A DNA stretch of 64,000 nt, from positions 124,001 to 188,000 of the forward strand of contig JARGEQ010000016.1 of NCBI GenBank assembly GCA_029211145.1. Reading direction: 5' to 3'. Source of the stretch: Marinimicrococcus flavescens (GTDB lineage: Bacteria; Pseudomonadota; Alphaproteobacteria; Geminicoccales; Geminicoccaceae). Of this stretch, positions 23,189 through 30,738 are shown in pieces. Under the pieces are notes generated by a model, which saw nothing but the letters and a program-made list of their open reading frames with translations, made no database searches and was not told the origin of the DNA. The position numbers and the translations under genes are program-made. How positions within the stretch are numbered: position 1 is the first letter of the stretch; each line of letters opens with the position of its first letter.

Positions 23189-24322
23189 ATGATGTTCGCG
23201 CCCAGCCGCTTCGATGCGGAGGAGATACTCGACGGCCTGCTGCGCTGGGTGCGCATCGAGAGCCCGACCATCGCGCCCGACGCGGTCAACCGGATGATGG
23301 ACGTGGCCGCCGCCGACCTCGCCGGCCTCGGCGCGCGAATCGAGCGCATCGCCGGTCAGCCCGGCTATGGCGACGTGGTGAAGGCGCATCTCGACGGGCA
23401 GAGCGAAGGGCCGGGCATTCTCGTCCTCGCTCATCTCGATACCGTCCATCCGCTGGGCACGATCGAGGGGAAGCTGCGGATCCGCCGCGAGGGCGACCGC
23501 GCCTACGGGCCCGGCATCATGGACATGAAGGGCGGCACCTGGGCGGCCCTCGTGGCGCTGCGCGAGGTCCGCCGCCAGATGGGGCGCACGCCCTTGCCCG
23601 TCACCTTCATGCTGATCCCCGACGAGGAGGTCGGCAGCCCGTCCAGCCGCGCGCTCATCGAGGAAGAGGCGCTCCGGCACAAGCTCGTGCTGGTGCCGGA
23701 GCCGACCCACGGGACGAGCTGCGTAACCGGCCGGCATGCGATCTTGCGGTTCTGGGTCACCACCCACGGCAGGCCGGCCCACGCCGGCACGCCCAGCCCC
23801 GAGGGCAAGAGTGCCATCCGCGTGATGGCCCGGCTGATCGAGGAGATCGAGGCGGGTTCGCGGCCGGAGCGCGGCATCACCTACCGGGTCGGCATCGTCG
23901 GCGGCGGCATCTTCGTCAACGTGATCGCCATCGAGTGCCGGGCGCAGGTGCTGTGCGTCGCCCCCGACGAGGCCGCCTTCGCCGAGATCCGGCAGCGTAT
24001 GGCGGGGCTCGAGGGCGAGCGCGACGGGGTGCGCGTCGAGGTGACCTCCGGGCCGGTCCGCCCGCTCTTCGAAGCGAGCCCCGGAACCATGGCGCTCTAC
24101 GAGAAGGCCCGGGGTTTCGCCGCGCAGATGGACCTCGAGCTCGAGCACGGCCAGTTCGGCGGCGGCAGCGACGGCAACTTCACCGGTGCGATCGGCATCC
24201 CCACGCTCGACGGCCTGGGCGTCGTCGGCGCCGGTCTGCACACCTTCGGCGAGCACATCATCGTGAGCGAGCTGCCGCGCCGCACCGCCCTCCTCGCCTC
24301 GCTGCTGGCAAGTCTCGACTAG
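23189..24322 (+). CDS. M20 family metallopeptidase (CPG2/ArgE-DapE type)
   Basis: The protein has 377 residues, with GGGGAGG seven bases before its ATG. Metal ligands of the two-zinc centre are visible in HLDTVHP (His), YGPGIMDMKGG (bridging Asp), PDEEVGS (catalytic Glu and ligand Glu), and the last His in GAGLHTFGEH. A dimerisation domain lies around residues 190-300. Order and motifs match glutamate carboxypeptidase CPG2 and related amidohydrolases. It stands divergent from the TRAP-amidase operon with shared palindromes between them, so it may act on the same imported compound. Confidence 0.87.
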   Translation: MMFAPSRFDAEEILDGLLRWVRIESPTIAPDAVNRMMDVAAADLAGLGARIERIAGQPGYGDVVKAHLDGQSEGPGILVLAHLDTVHPLGTIEGKLRIRREGDRAYGPGIMDMKGGTWAALVALREVRRQMGRTPLPVTFMLIPDEEVGSPSSRALIEEEALRHKLVLVPEPTHGTSCVTGRHAILRFWVTTHGRPAHAGTPSPEGKSAIRVMARLIEEIEAGSRPERGITYRVGIVGGGIFVNVIAIECRAQVLCVAPDEAAFAEIRQRMAGLEGERDGVRVEVTSGPVRPLFEASPGTMALYEKARGFAAQMDLELEHGQFGGGSDGNFTGAIGIPTLDGLGVVGAGLHTFGEHIIVSELPRRTALLASLLASLD

Positions 24323-24490
24323 AGAGGCTCCAGACCTGCCCACACCGCCACGGCGGGGCTGGAATGTCAGGGCGCGGCGCACGGCCGTGGCGACAGAGGC
24401 GCGCAAGGCGCTGCGCGCGGCCGGGTCTCTGCTTTTCGCCGATCGCCCCCGCGCCAGGCACACAAGCCATGAAGCTTCTATCTCTCGCTT

Positions 24491-24516
24491 GCCTCGGTGC
24501 TGCGTGGAGCCGAGGC
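24491..24516 (-). terminator. Weak hairpin between convergent M20 and SAF-protein genes
   Basis: A 7-bp inverted repeat (GCCTCGG and CCGAGGC, 12-base loop) lies in the 209-base gap between two convergent genes. No U-tract follows on either strand. It is the only structure I see in this gap. Confidence 0.25.
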
Positions 24517-24531
24517 TGGCGGGGATGCGTG

Positions 24532-25122
24532 CTAGCGATCGCGCAGCGCGCCCGGCGGCGGCAGGTCGACGCGGCAGCGCAGGCCCGGCTCCGCGTTGAG
24601 CTCGAGGCTCGCGCCGTCGCCGCCGGCGTCGGCGAGCCAGCGCACATTGGCCGGCGCGAGCGTCACCAGGGCGGCGCATCGCTCCGCCCTCGCGCACAGC
24701 ACGGCGGTCACGCGCCCCGCCGCCGGCAGCGCCTTCGTGCCGTGGCACAGCGCCACCTCGGTATCGGCATTGAGCGCGCCCTCGTCGACCAGCCTGCGCT
24801 CCGCGGCAAGAAGCGCCAGCAGGCGCGGCGGCAGGGCCGCGAGATCCGGAAGGGTGGCGACGTCGTCCGGCGGGAGCGCCTGACCCGCTGCCACCGCCTG
24901 CGCCGTGTAATGGCCGAGCAGGCCGCCCTTGTCCGGCAGGAGCCGATCACTGCGGCCTGGCGGCGCCGCCAGGTCTGCCTGCGTCAGGCGGTGATGCGGC
25001 GGCAGCGCGGTGCGCGCCGCCCAGTGCCGCACCGGCCCGTGGGGTGCGAGGAGGATCACGACGCCGCCGGCAGCCACCAGCAGCAGCCACGACACGAGAA
25101 GGCGGCGGCGCAGGGGCCTCAT
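24532..25122 (-). CDS. Membrane-anchored SAF-domain protein, unknown role
   Basis: The protein has 196 residues. An N-terminal basic stretch and one membrane segment (LLVSWLLLVAAGGVVILLA, about residues 9-27) are followed by a SAF-like domain: LPPHHRLTQADLAAPPG, then GLLGHYTAQAVAAGQALPPDDV. This pattern is shared with pilus CpaB, flagellar FlgA and antifreeze-like proteins. The remaining 100 residues are unrecognised and contain three Cys (CHGTKALP, CARAERCAAL). The ATG overlaps the stop codon of the upstream coiled-coil membrane gene (ATGA). No pilus or flagellar gene is near, so the SAF domain probably serves this cluster only. Confidence 0.6.
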   Translation of the reverse strand: MRPLRRRLLVSWLLLVAAGGVVILLAPHGPVRHWAARTALPPHHRLTQADLAAPPGRSDRLLPDKGGLLGHYTAQAVAAGQALPPDDVATLPDLAALPPRLLALLAAERRLVDEGALNADTEVALCHGTKALPAAGRVTAVLCARAERCAALVTLAPANVRWLADAGGDGASLELNAEPGLRCRVDLPPPGALRDR

Positions 25123-26333
25123 GAGCCCACCGGCCGGCGCAACACGGGAAGATCGCGCTCGCCGTGCGCAAGCGCCTCGCGCAGGATTCCCCAGAGCCGG
25201 CGCTCGTCCTCGTGCCGCCGCGGCACGCCCACCCGCAGCGCCTGCAGGAGCTCGTGGCGATGGAGGTCGAGTGCCGAGCGCACCAGCTGGCCCAGCGCCA
25301 CCTCCGCCTGGGCCACCAGCGCCAGCCAGCACCACGCCGCCGCCGGCCCGGCCACCGCCACGCCCACAAACAGCGGCAGCGGCCCGAGCGCGAGCACCGG
25401 CACGACGCTCCAGACGATGGCGAAGACCAGGATCAGGAAGAAGGTGAGGACCAGAAAGCTCAGATGGGTCTCGGCCTGGTCCAGGGCCTCACTGATGGCC
25501 TCGTGGCCGCTGATGATGGTGCGCAGCCGCGGCCAGAAGAAGTCGAGGGAGATGTTGTAGCGCAGCAGTGCATAGGCGCGGGTCGCGGCGGCGATGTTGC
25601 CGATGCGCGTGGCGGCGAGGTCGTTTTGGGCAAAGAAGGTCTGGCGCTGGTCGTAGCGCAGCACCAGCTCGCGCTCGGCCCAGTGGCCCAGCGACAGGGA
25701 GGCCCGCCGGAACTCACCGAAGAGATCCTCGAGCGTCGGACTCGCGCGGGCATCGTTGCGCCACGCGGCCCGCTCGGCCTTGCCGACCGCCTCCTCGAGC
25801 AGGCGCTCGGCATCGCTGCCGCCGGCCCACATCGCCTCGACGGCCGCCTGCGCCTCGGCGAGGCTGGCCGGATGCTCGCGGCCGGAGCCAGCACCGGCCT
25901 CCGCCGCCGCGCGCAGCCGGGCCAAAGCCGCCTCGTGCCGGCCCGGCAGCGCGAGGCAGGCACGGCGCAGCTGCCGCAGCTCCTTCTCGACGTTTTGAAG
26001 GTCGTGGCGGCGCTCCACCCGCAGCGCTTCCAGGAGCCGCCCCGCCCGGCCACGGCGCCGCACCCGCCCTTCCAGCACCGCCCGCAGCAGCGGCAAAAGC
26101 GGTGCGGTCACGAACGCCACGGCGGCGGTCGCCACGAGCACCGCCGCCAGCACCACCGCCTGGGTGCCGGCCGGGGCGGCGAGCCAGGCGGGCAGCAGCA
26201 CCGGTGCCGGGCGCCATGCCAGATCGTAGACCAGGACGTTGGCGGCGCCGAAGAGCAGCCAGGGAAAGAACCCGGCCAGGAGGAAGCGGCGCGAGAACAG
26301 GGCCTCGACATGCTGGATGGCGGTGCCGAGCAC
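25119..26333 (-). CDS. Four-helix membrane protein with long cytoplasmic coiled coil, unknown
   Basis: The protein has 404 residues from a GTG at 26333, six bases after the upstream stop. Two membrane segments near the N-terminus (FLLAGFFPWLLFGAANVLVY and QAVVLAAVLVATAAVAFVTAPLL) are followed by about 200 residues that are helical and charged, likely coiled coil (RHDLQNVEKELRQLRRACLA, GKAERAAWRNDARASP). Two more membrane segments lie near residues 290-345, and a basic C-terminus rich in Arg, His and Glu completes the protein. No known domain is recognised. It is the middle gene of a coupled three-gene cluster and could be a scaffold or membrane sensor. Confidence 0.6.
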   Translation of the reverse strand: MLGTAIQHVEALFSRRFLLAGFFPWLLFGAANVLVYDLAWRPAPVLLPAWLAAPAGTQAVVLAAVLVATAAVAFVTAPLLPLLRAVLEGRVRRRGRAGRLLEALRVERRHDLQNVEKELRQLRRACLALPGRHEAALARLRAAAEAGAGSGREHPASLAEAQAAVEAMWAGGSDAERLLEEAVGKAERAAWRNDARASPTLEDLFGEFRRASLSLGHWAERELVLRYDQRQTFFAQNDLAATRIGNIAAATRAYALLRYNISLDFFWPRLRTIISGHEAISEALDQAETHLSFLVLTFFLILVFAIVWSVVPVLALGPLPLFVGVAVAGPAAAWCWLALVAQAEVALGQLVRSALDLHRHELLQALRVGVPRRHEDERRLWGILREALAHGERDLPVLRRPVGS

Positions 26334-26339
26334 GGGCGG

Positions 26340-26861
26340 TCAGCCGCACCCGGCGTCATCGCAGGAGATCGTGCCGATCTCCACCACGCAGTCGGGACAG
26401 CTCTGGCCGGGACTCACCTCGTCGCGGCCGAAGACATGATCGTCGCGCCGCGAGCACCAGCAGGTGGTCGGGGCAGCGCCGCGCGAGAGGCTGTCTTTCT
26501 CGCTGCGGGTCAGCAGGAACGCCACATCGCTGCGCGGCAGGATGCTCAGCAGGCCGAAACGCGCGCCGGCATCGGCCAGGATCGTCTCGAAGGCCGTCTT
26601 GGAGAGCGCCGGGCGCAACAGGTTGGCAGCGGCGTCGAGGATCGCCCGCGGGTGAACGACCAGCACGTCGCGGGCGACATCGAGCATGCCGATCCGCGAA
26701 ACGCCGCCCCGGATGCCGCGCAGCGTCTCCTCGAGGTCGAGAACGCCGAAGCTCTCGCCGCCATCAACCAGCACCGCCGAGCGGCGCCGCTGCCGCATGG
26801 CCGCCAGCGCTTCCGGGGGTGAGGCGATTGCCGGCAGAACCGGCAGGTCGACGGCGTCCAT
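26340..26861 (-). CDS. CBS-like protein with Cys-rich C-terminus, first gene of an unrecognised cluster
   Basis: The protein has 173 residues. The N-terminal part (PPEALAAMRQRRRSAVLVDGG, then ESFGVLDLEETLRGI) resembles half of a CBS ligand-binding pair. The C-terminal 40 residues hold six cysteines in CWCSRRDD, SCPDC and ISCDDAGC, together with a His, consistent with a zinc or iron-sulfur site. No signal peptide is seen. It leads a three-gene cluster with the coiled-coil membrane protein and the SAF protein, with tight spacing suggesting one complex. The function is unknown; a metal- or redox-responsive soluble partner is one guess. Confidence 0.55.
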   Translation of the reverse strand: MDAVDLPVLPAIASPPEALAAMRQRRRSAVLVDGGESFGVLDLEETLRGIRGGVSRIGMLDVARDVLVVHPRAILDAAANLLRPALSKTAFETILADAGARFGLLSILPRSDVAFLLTRSEKDSLSRGAAPTTCWCSRRDDHVFGRDEVSPGQSCPDCVVEIGTISCDDAGCG

Positions 26862-26948
26862 CGCGCAGCTCCCTCGGCAGCCCCGTCCGACAGGACCCGG
26901 TATTCTAGCATGAGATGGCCGGGCCGAGGGAAGAAGAAGCGCGCCGTT

Positions 26949-27872
26949 CTAGGATCCCGGGCCCCGGCGCAGGGCCGGGCCGACCAGCACGGTGGCCACC
27001 GCGCCCGTCACCAGCAGGAGGGCGGCGAGCTTGCGGGCCCCGAGCGGCTCGCCCAGCAGCAGCACTGCCGAGATCACGCCCACCACGGGGATGAGGAGCG
27101 TGCCGATGGCGGCGACGGGTGCGGGCAGCCGGCCCACCAGGGTCACCCAGGCGGCATGGCAGAACACCATGGGCAGGGCGATGTGGTAGAGCATGGCGCC
27201 GACCACCGGCGGGCTCGGCCAGCCGAGCTGCCAGGGCTGCTCGAGCAGGGCCGAGCCCAGCAGCACCGGCGGGGTCGAGACACCGATCAGCCAGGCGGCG
27301 AGTGCCACGGGCCCGAGCGACCAGGTGCGGCTCTTGAGGACGAGCGTGCCGGCCGCCCAGGAGACCGCCGCGCCCAGCACCAGAAGGCTGCCGAGCGGCG
27401 AGCCGCCGGCAACGAGGAGGTCGGGACCCAGCAGCAGCATGAGCCCCGCCATGCCCGCCAGCAGTGCGACGATCCGCTCGCCCGTCAGCCGCTCGCCCAT
27501 GGCCGTCGCCATCAGCGTGGCCCAAAGGGGCATGGTGAAGGCGAGGATCGCCGCCCGCGAGGTCTCGGTGGCGAGCTGGCCGAAGGCGGTCAGCACGTTG
27601 AAGCCCATCACCGACAGCAGGCCGGCCAGTACCAGCCGCGGCAGCTCCTCGCGGCGCGGCATGAGCGCCTCGCCACGCAGCCTCGCGATCAGCGCCAGAA
27701 TGCCGCCGCCGGCGACGAACCCGACGCTGCGCAGGGTGAAGGGCTGCAGCTCGGTAAGACCGATCCGCACCGCCGGCCAGTTGAGCCCCCAGAACAGGCC
27801 GATGCCCAGGAGCAGCAGGAGCGTCCCCGCATCAGCTCCGGCGGCCCGCCTCAGGCGGGGCATGGCGCGCAT
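26949..27872 (-). CDS. EamA/DMT family membrane transporter
   Basis: The protein has 307 residues with ten predicted membrane helices arranged as two EamA repeats. Typical signatures are GLFWGLNWPAVRIGL near the N-terminus, SRAAILAFTMPLWATLMA and GTLLIPVVGVISAVLLLGEPL in the second half. Members export amino acids, nucleosides or other metabolites; the substrate is unknown. The ATG directly follows the stop codon of the GNAT gene (TGAATG), so the two are co-translated. Confidence 0.88.
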   Translation of the reverse strand: MRAMPRLRRAAGADAGTLLLLLGIGLFWGLNWPAVRIGLTELQPFTLRSVGFVAGGGILALIARLRGEALMPRREELPRLVLAGLLSVMGFNVLTAFGQLATETSRAAILAFTMPLWATLMATAMGERLTGERIVALLAGMAGLMLLLGPDLLVAGGSPLGSLLVLGAAVSWAAGTLVLKSRTWSLGPVALAAWLIGVSTPPVLLGSALLEQPWQLGWPSPPVVGAMLYHIALPMVFCHAAWVTLVGRLPAPVAAIGTLLIPVVGVISAVLLLGEPLGARKLAALLLVTGAVATVLVGPALRRGPGS

Positions 27873-28322
27873 TCAGGGGGTCAGCTCGTAGAGGTTCCAG
27901 CTGGTCTTCTTCGCCAGCCGGTCGTAGAGGCTGCGCGCACGATAATTGTCGTCGGCGGTGATCCAGCGCACCGCGCCCCAGCCGCGCTCGCGCGCCACCT
28001 TCGCCACATGGTCGATCAGCAGCTCGCCGACCTTGCCGCCACGGGCCGATGGATCGACGAAGAGATCGTCCAAAAAGCCGATATCGGCGCCGCGCAGCGG
28101 GCTCGGCATGCGGCGGTAGTGGGCAAGGCCCACCGGCACGCCGTCCTGGAGCGCCAGCGCCCCCTCGAGCTCGTGCGCCGGGTCCTGCAGCCAGGTCCAC
28201 ACGGCGCCCGCGATCGTGTCCGTCATCTCGCGCCGGTAGAAGGTGGCATAGCCGTCATAGAGGCGCCGCCAGCCCGCCTTGTCCGCCTCGCCCGGCGCCA
28301 CGATCTCGATCCGCTGGTCCAT
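27873..28322 (-). CDS. GNAT family N-acetyltransferase
   Basis: The protein has 149 residues. The acetyl-CoA motif is visible in DLFVDPSARGGKVGELLIDHVA, where ARGGKVG corresponds to the R/Q-x-x-G-x-G/A loop, and in WITADDNYRARSLYDRLAKKT. The acceptor is unknown. It shares a transcript with the downstream EamA transporter, which could export the same or a related compound. Confidence 0.87.
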   Translation of the reverse strand: MDQRIEIVAPGEADKAGWRRLYDGYATFYRREMTDTIAGAVWTWLQDPAHELEGALALQDGVPVGLAHYRRMPSPLRGADIGFLDDLFVDPSARGGKVGELLIDHVAKVARERGWGAVRWITADDNYRARSLYDRLAKKTSWNLYELTP

Positions 28323-28351
28323 CCGCGGCCCTCCCCTTCCTTCGCACGGGT

Positions 28352-28370
28352 TGCAGGGACGATCCCTGCA
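28352..28370 (-). terminator. Eight-bp hairpin after the 2-hydroxyacid dehydrogenase gene
   Basis: A perfect inverted repeat TGCAGGGA-CGA-TCCCTGCA lies 58 bases beyond the stop codon of the dehydrogenase gene and 30 bases before the GNAT start. There is no U-tract, so it may be a Rho-assisted terminator, an mRNA 3' stabiliser or an operator for the GNAT operon. Confidence 0.4.
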
Positions 28371-28428
28371 GCCTCGGCGGGCGGCCGGAAAGGGCCACTC
28401 CGGGAAACGGTTCGATACCGCTCGCGCG

Positions 28429-29415
28429 TCAGACCATGCTGGGCAGGACGCGGTCGGGCGGGCGGTGACCGTCGACGAAGGTCTTGATGTTGATGATGAC
28501 CTTCTCGCCCATGTCGATGCGGCCCTCGATGGTGGCCGAGCCCATGTGCGGCAGCAGCACCACGTTGTCGAGCTGCTGGAGCTTGGGGTTGATGGCCGGC
28601 TCGTGCTCGAACACGTCGAGCCCCGCGCCGGCGATCTCCTTGTTGCGCAGCATGCGGGTGAGCGCCATCTCGTCGATCACCTCGCCGCGGCTGGTGTTGA
28701 CGATGTAGGCGTGGGGCTGGAGCAGCTTGAGCCGCCGGGCCGAGAGCAGATGGAAGGTCGCGGGTGTGTGCGGGCAGTTGACGCTGATGATGTCGACCCG
28801 GGCCAGCATCTGGTCGAGGCTGTCCCAGTAGGTGGCCTCGAGCTCGTTCTCCACGCTCTCGTGGACCCGGTGCCGGTTGTGATAGTGCACCGACAGGCCG
28901 AAGCCGCGGGCCCGGCGGGCGAGCGCGGTGCCGATCCGCCCCATGCCGACGATGCCCAGCCGCTTGCCGCCGATGCGCCGCCCGAGCATCGAGGTCGGGC
29001 CCCACCCGGACCACTCCCCCGAGCGCGCCAGCCGCTCGCCCTCGCACAGCCGGCGCGAGACCGCGAGGACCAGCGCCATGGTCATGTCGGCGGTGTCCTC
29101 GGTCAGCACGCCCGGCGTGTTGGTGACCGTGATACCTCGCTTGTAGGCCGCCTCGACGTCGATATTGTCGACGCCGGTGCCGTAGTTGGCGATCAGCTTG
29201 AGGCGCGGCCCGGCATGGGCCAGGACCGACGCATCGATCCGGTCGGTGACGGTCGGCACCAGCACCTCGGCGGTCTTCGCGGCCTCGATCAGCTCTGCCT
29301 TGCCCAAAGGCGCGTCGTTGACGTTCAGGCGCGCGTCGAACAGCTCCATCATCCGGGTCTCGACGACCTCCGGAAGCCGGCGCGTGACGATCACGAGCGG
29401 CCTGATACGCGGCAT
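28429..29415 (-). CDS. D-2-hydroxyacid dehydrogenase (glyoxylate/hydroxypyruvate reductase type)
   Basis: The protein has 328 residues. The NAD(P)-binding GxGxxG is in LGIVGMGRIGTALARRARGF. The catalytic trio is visible: the substrate-binding Arg in VNTSRGEVIDEMAL, the Glu in LDVFEHEP and the His in LLPHMGSATIEGR. The N-terminal ANYGTGVDNID is typical of GyaR/GRHPR-like enzymes that reduce glyoxylate or hydroxypyruvate to the D-hydroxyacid. Cofactor preference is not clear from the sequence. The upstream neighbour on the plus strand is divergent, and the gene appears monocistronic. Confidence 0.88.
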   Translation of the reverse strand: MPRIRPLVIVTRRLPEVVETRMMELFDARLNVNDAPLGKAELIEAAKTAEVLVPTVTDRIDASVLAHAGPRLKLIANYGTGVDNIDVEAAYKRGITVTNTPGVLTEDTADMTMALVLAVSRRLCEGERLARSGEWSGWGPTSMLGRRIGGKRLGIVGMGRIGTALARRARGFGLSVHYHNRHRVHESVENELEATYWDSLDQMLARVDIISVNCPHTPATFHLLSARRLKLLQPHAYIVNTSRGEVIDEMALTRMLRNKEIAGAGLDVFEHEPAINPKLQQLDNVVLLPHMGSATIEGRIDMGEKVIINIKTFVDGHRPPDRVLPSMV

Positions 29416-29572
29416 GCGGCACCCTCCTCGGCAATGGCCGTCAATCGGCCCTCCTGCAGACCAAAGCCCTAGCAGAGACCTGCCGGCTCTCCTAGTCTCG
29501 GGCGCATTCCCCTTGCCTCGCGCCCGGCCCGCCCGCTACCCAAGGGGCGTGTCCTCGCAACGATCGATATGC

Positions 29573-30094
29573 ATGCGCCGATTGCTCGACATCCTCCGGC
29601 GCGCCTCGTGCGCGCTCGCCCTCGCCCTGCCGCTGGCCGGCCTGCCGGCGCTGGCCGCCAGCCCCGAGCTAGGACCCTCCGGCCTGCCGCTGCCGCGCTT
29701 CGTGTCGCTGGCCGCCGAGCCCATCAACATCCGCACCGGGCCAGGCAAGCAGTACCCGCTCAAGTGGGTCTATGCGCGGCGCGGCCTGCCGGTGCAGATT
29801 GTCGACGAGTTCGACACCTGGCGGAAGATCCGCGACCTGGACGGCGAGGAAGGCTGGGTTCATGGCAGCCTCTTGAGCCGCCGCCGCACGGTGCTGCTGA
29901 CCGGCGCCGAGCTGCTCGGCCTGCGCCGCGCCCCTGCCGCCGATGCGCGGCTGCTGCTGCGCGCCGAGCCAGGTGTGGTGGGCGGCCTGCTCGACTGCTC
30001 GGAAGGCTGGTGCTTCGTGGAGATCGAGGGGCAGCGCGGGTGGCTCGAGCGCACGGCGCTCTATGGCATCCTGCCGGACGAGATGCGGCGTTGA
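29573..30094 (+). CDS. Exported bacterial SH3-domain protein
   Basis: The protein has 173 residues from the ATG at 29573. An in-frame GTG at 29549, behind AAGGGG, would add eight. The signal peptide (RRASCALALALPLAGLPALAA) is followed by two SH3-like units. The first is INIRTGPGKQYPLKWVY to GEEGWVHGSLLSRRR. The second is LRRAPAADARLLLRAEPG to CSEGWCFVEIEGQRGWLER, with two Cys that could pair. Such proteins are thought to bind peptidoglycan or other envelope polymers. A strong terminator follows at 30117. Confidence 0.85.
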   Translation: MRRLLDILRRASCALALALPLAGLPALAASPELGPSGLPLPRFVSLAAEPINIRTGPGKQYPLKWVYARRGLPVQIVDEFDTWRKIRDLDGEEGWVHGSLLSRRRTVLLTGAELLGLRRAPAADARLLLRAEPGVVGGLLDCSEGWCFVEIEGQRGWLERTALYGILPDEMRR

Positions 30095-30116
30095 GAGCGG
30101 CCGCCCGCGAAAAGCG

Positions 30117-30143
30117 AAAGGGCCGCGCGAGGCGGCCCTTTTT
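30117..30143 (+). terminator. Bidirectional Rho-independent terminator between the SH3-protein gene and irr
   Basis: A 10-bp perfect stem (AAAGGGCCGC and GCGGCCCTTT, loop of five bases) ends in a run of five T on the plus strand and starts with an A run that gives T residues on the minus strand. It lies between two convergent genes and should terminate both. Confidence 0.93.
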
Positions 30144-30169
30144 CGTCGGTCACGCGAGCAGCTGGGCGC

Positions 30170-30634
30170 TCAGTCCGGGTCGCTGCCCCCACTCTCGTCA
30201 CTGCTTCCACGCCGCCTGACGCCGTCGGCGTCACGGATGCGCACCACCACGTCGATACGCTCGATGACCTTGCCCGGCGGCGGATCGGGCAGCTTCGCGA
30301 ACTCGATCGCCTGCTCGGGCACGTCGACAATCTCGCCGGTGGACTTGTCGAAATAGTGCCAGTGCGAGGTCGGGTTGGTGTCGAAATAGCTCTGGCCGCT
30401 GCCGACCACCACCTCGATCAGCAGGCCGGCGCCGGTGAACTGGTGCAGCGTGTTGTAGACGGTCGCCAGGGACACCGGAATGCCCGCCTGCCGTGCCTCC
30501 TGGAACAGCTCCTCGGCCGTCAGGTGCCGAGGCCCGTTCTCGAGCAGCAGCTTGGCCAGAGCCAGGCGCTGCCGCGTCGGACGCAGGCCAGCAGCCTTCA
30601 GCTGACGCAGGGAGTTTGCATAGACTCTGCTCAT
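30170..30634 (-). CDS. irr: Fur-family iron response regulator (Irr type)
   Basis: The protein has 154 residues. The winged-helix DNA-binding part has LKAAGLRPTRQRLALAKLLL and the recognition region IPVSLATVYNTLHQFTGAGLL. The regulatory part has YFDTNPTSHWHYFDKSTGEIVDVPE. This order and spacing match alphaproteobacterial Irr, which senses haem status and represses or activates iron and haem genes. The cluster usually reading HHH is SHWHYF here. The CxxC zinc site of classical Fur is missing, as in Irr. A very good promoter lies upstream. The C-terminal tail is Asp/Ser/Gly-rich. Confidence 0.85.
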   Translation of the reverse strand: MSRVYANSLRQLKAAGLRPTRQRLALAKLLLENGPRHLTAEELFQEARQAGIPVSLATVYNTLHQFTGAGLLIEVVVGSGQSYFDTNPTSHWHYFDKSTGEIVDVPEQAIEFAKLPDPPPGKVIERIDVVVRIRDADGVRRRGSSDESGGSDPD

Positions 30635-30688
30635 CCCGCTCCCAATCAGACCCCTCGAATGACATCCAGCGCTGCGGTTACGGCGCCG

Positions 30689-30718
30689 ATATAGGACAAA
30701 CGTGGTCCCCTATGTCAA
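30689..30718 (-). promoter_or_regulatory. Sigma-70 promoter of irr
   Basis: On the minus strand TTGACA and CTATAT are separated by 18 bases, an almost ideal alphaproteobacterial housekeeping promoter. It ends 55 bases before the irr start codon and lies in the 104-base gap after the nitronate monooxygenase-like gene. Confidence 0.78.
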
Positions 30719-30738
30719 CGCCGACAACCCCCAGCGGC

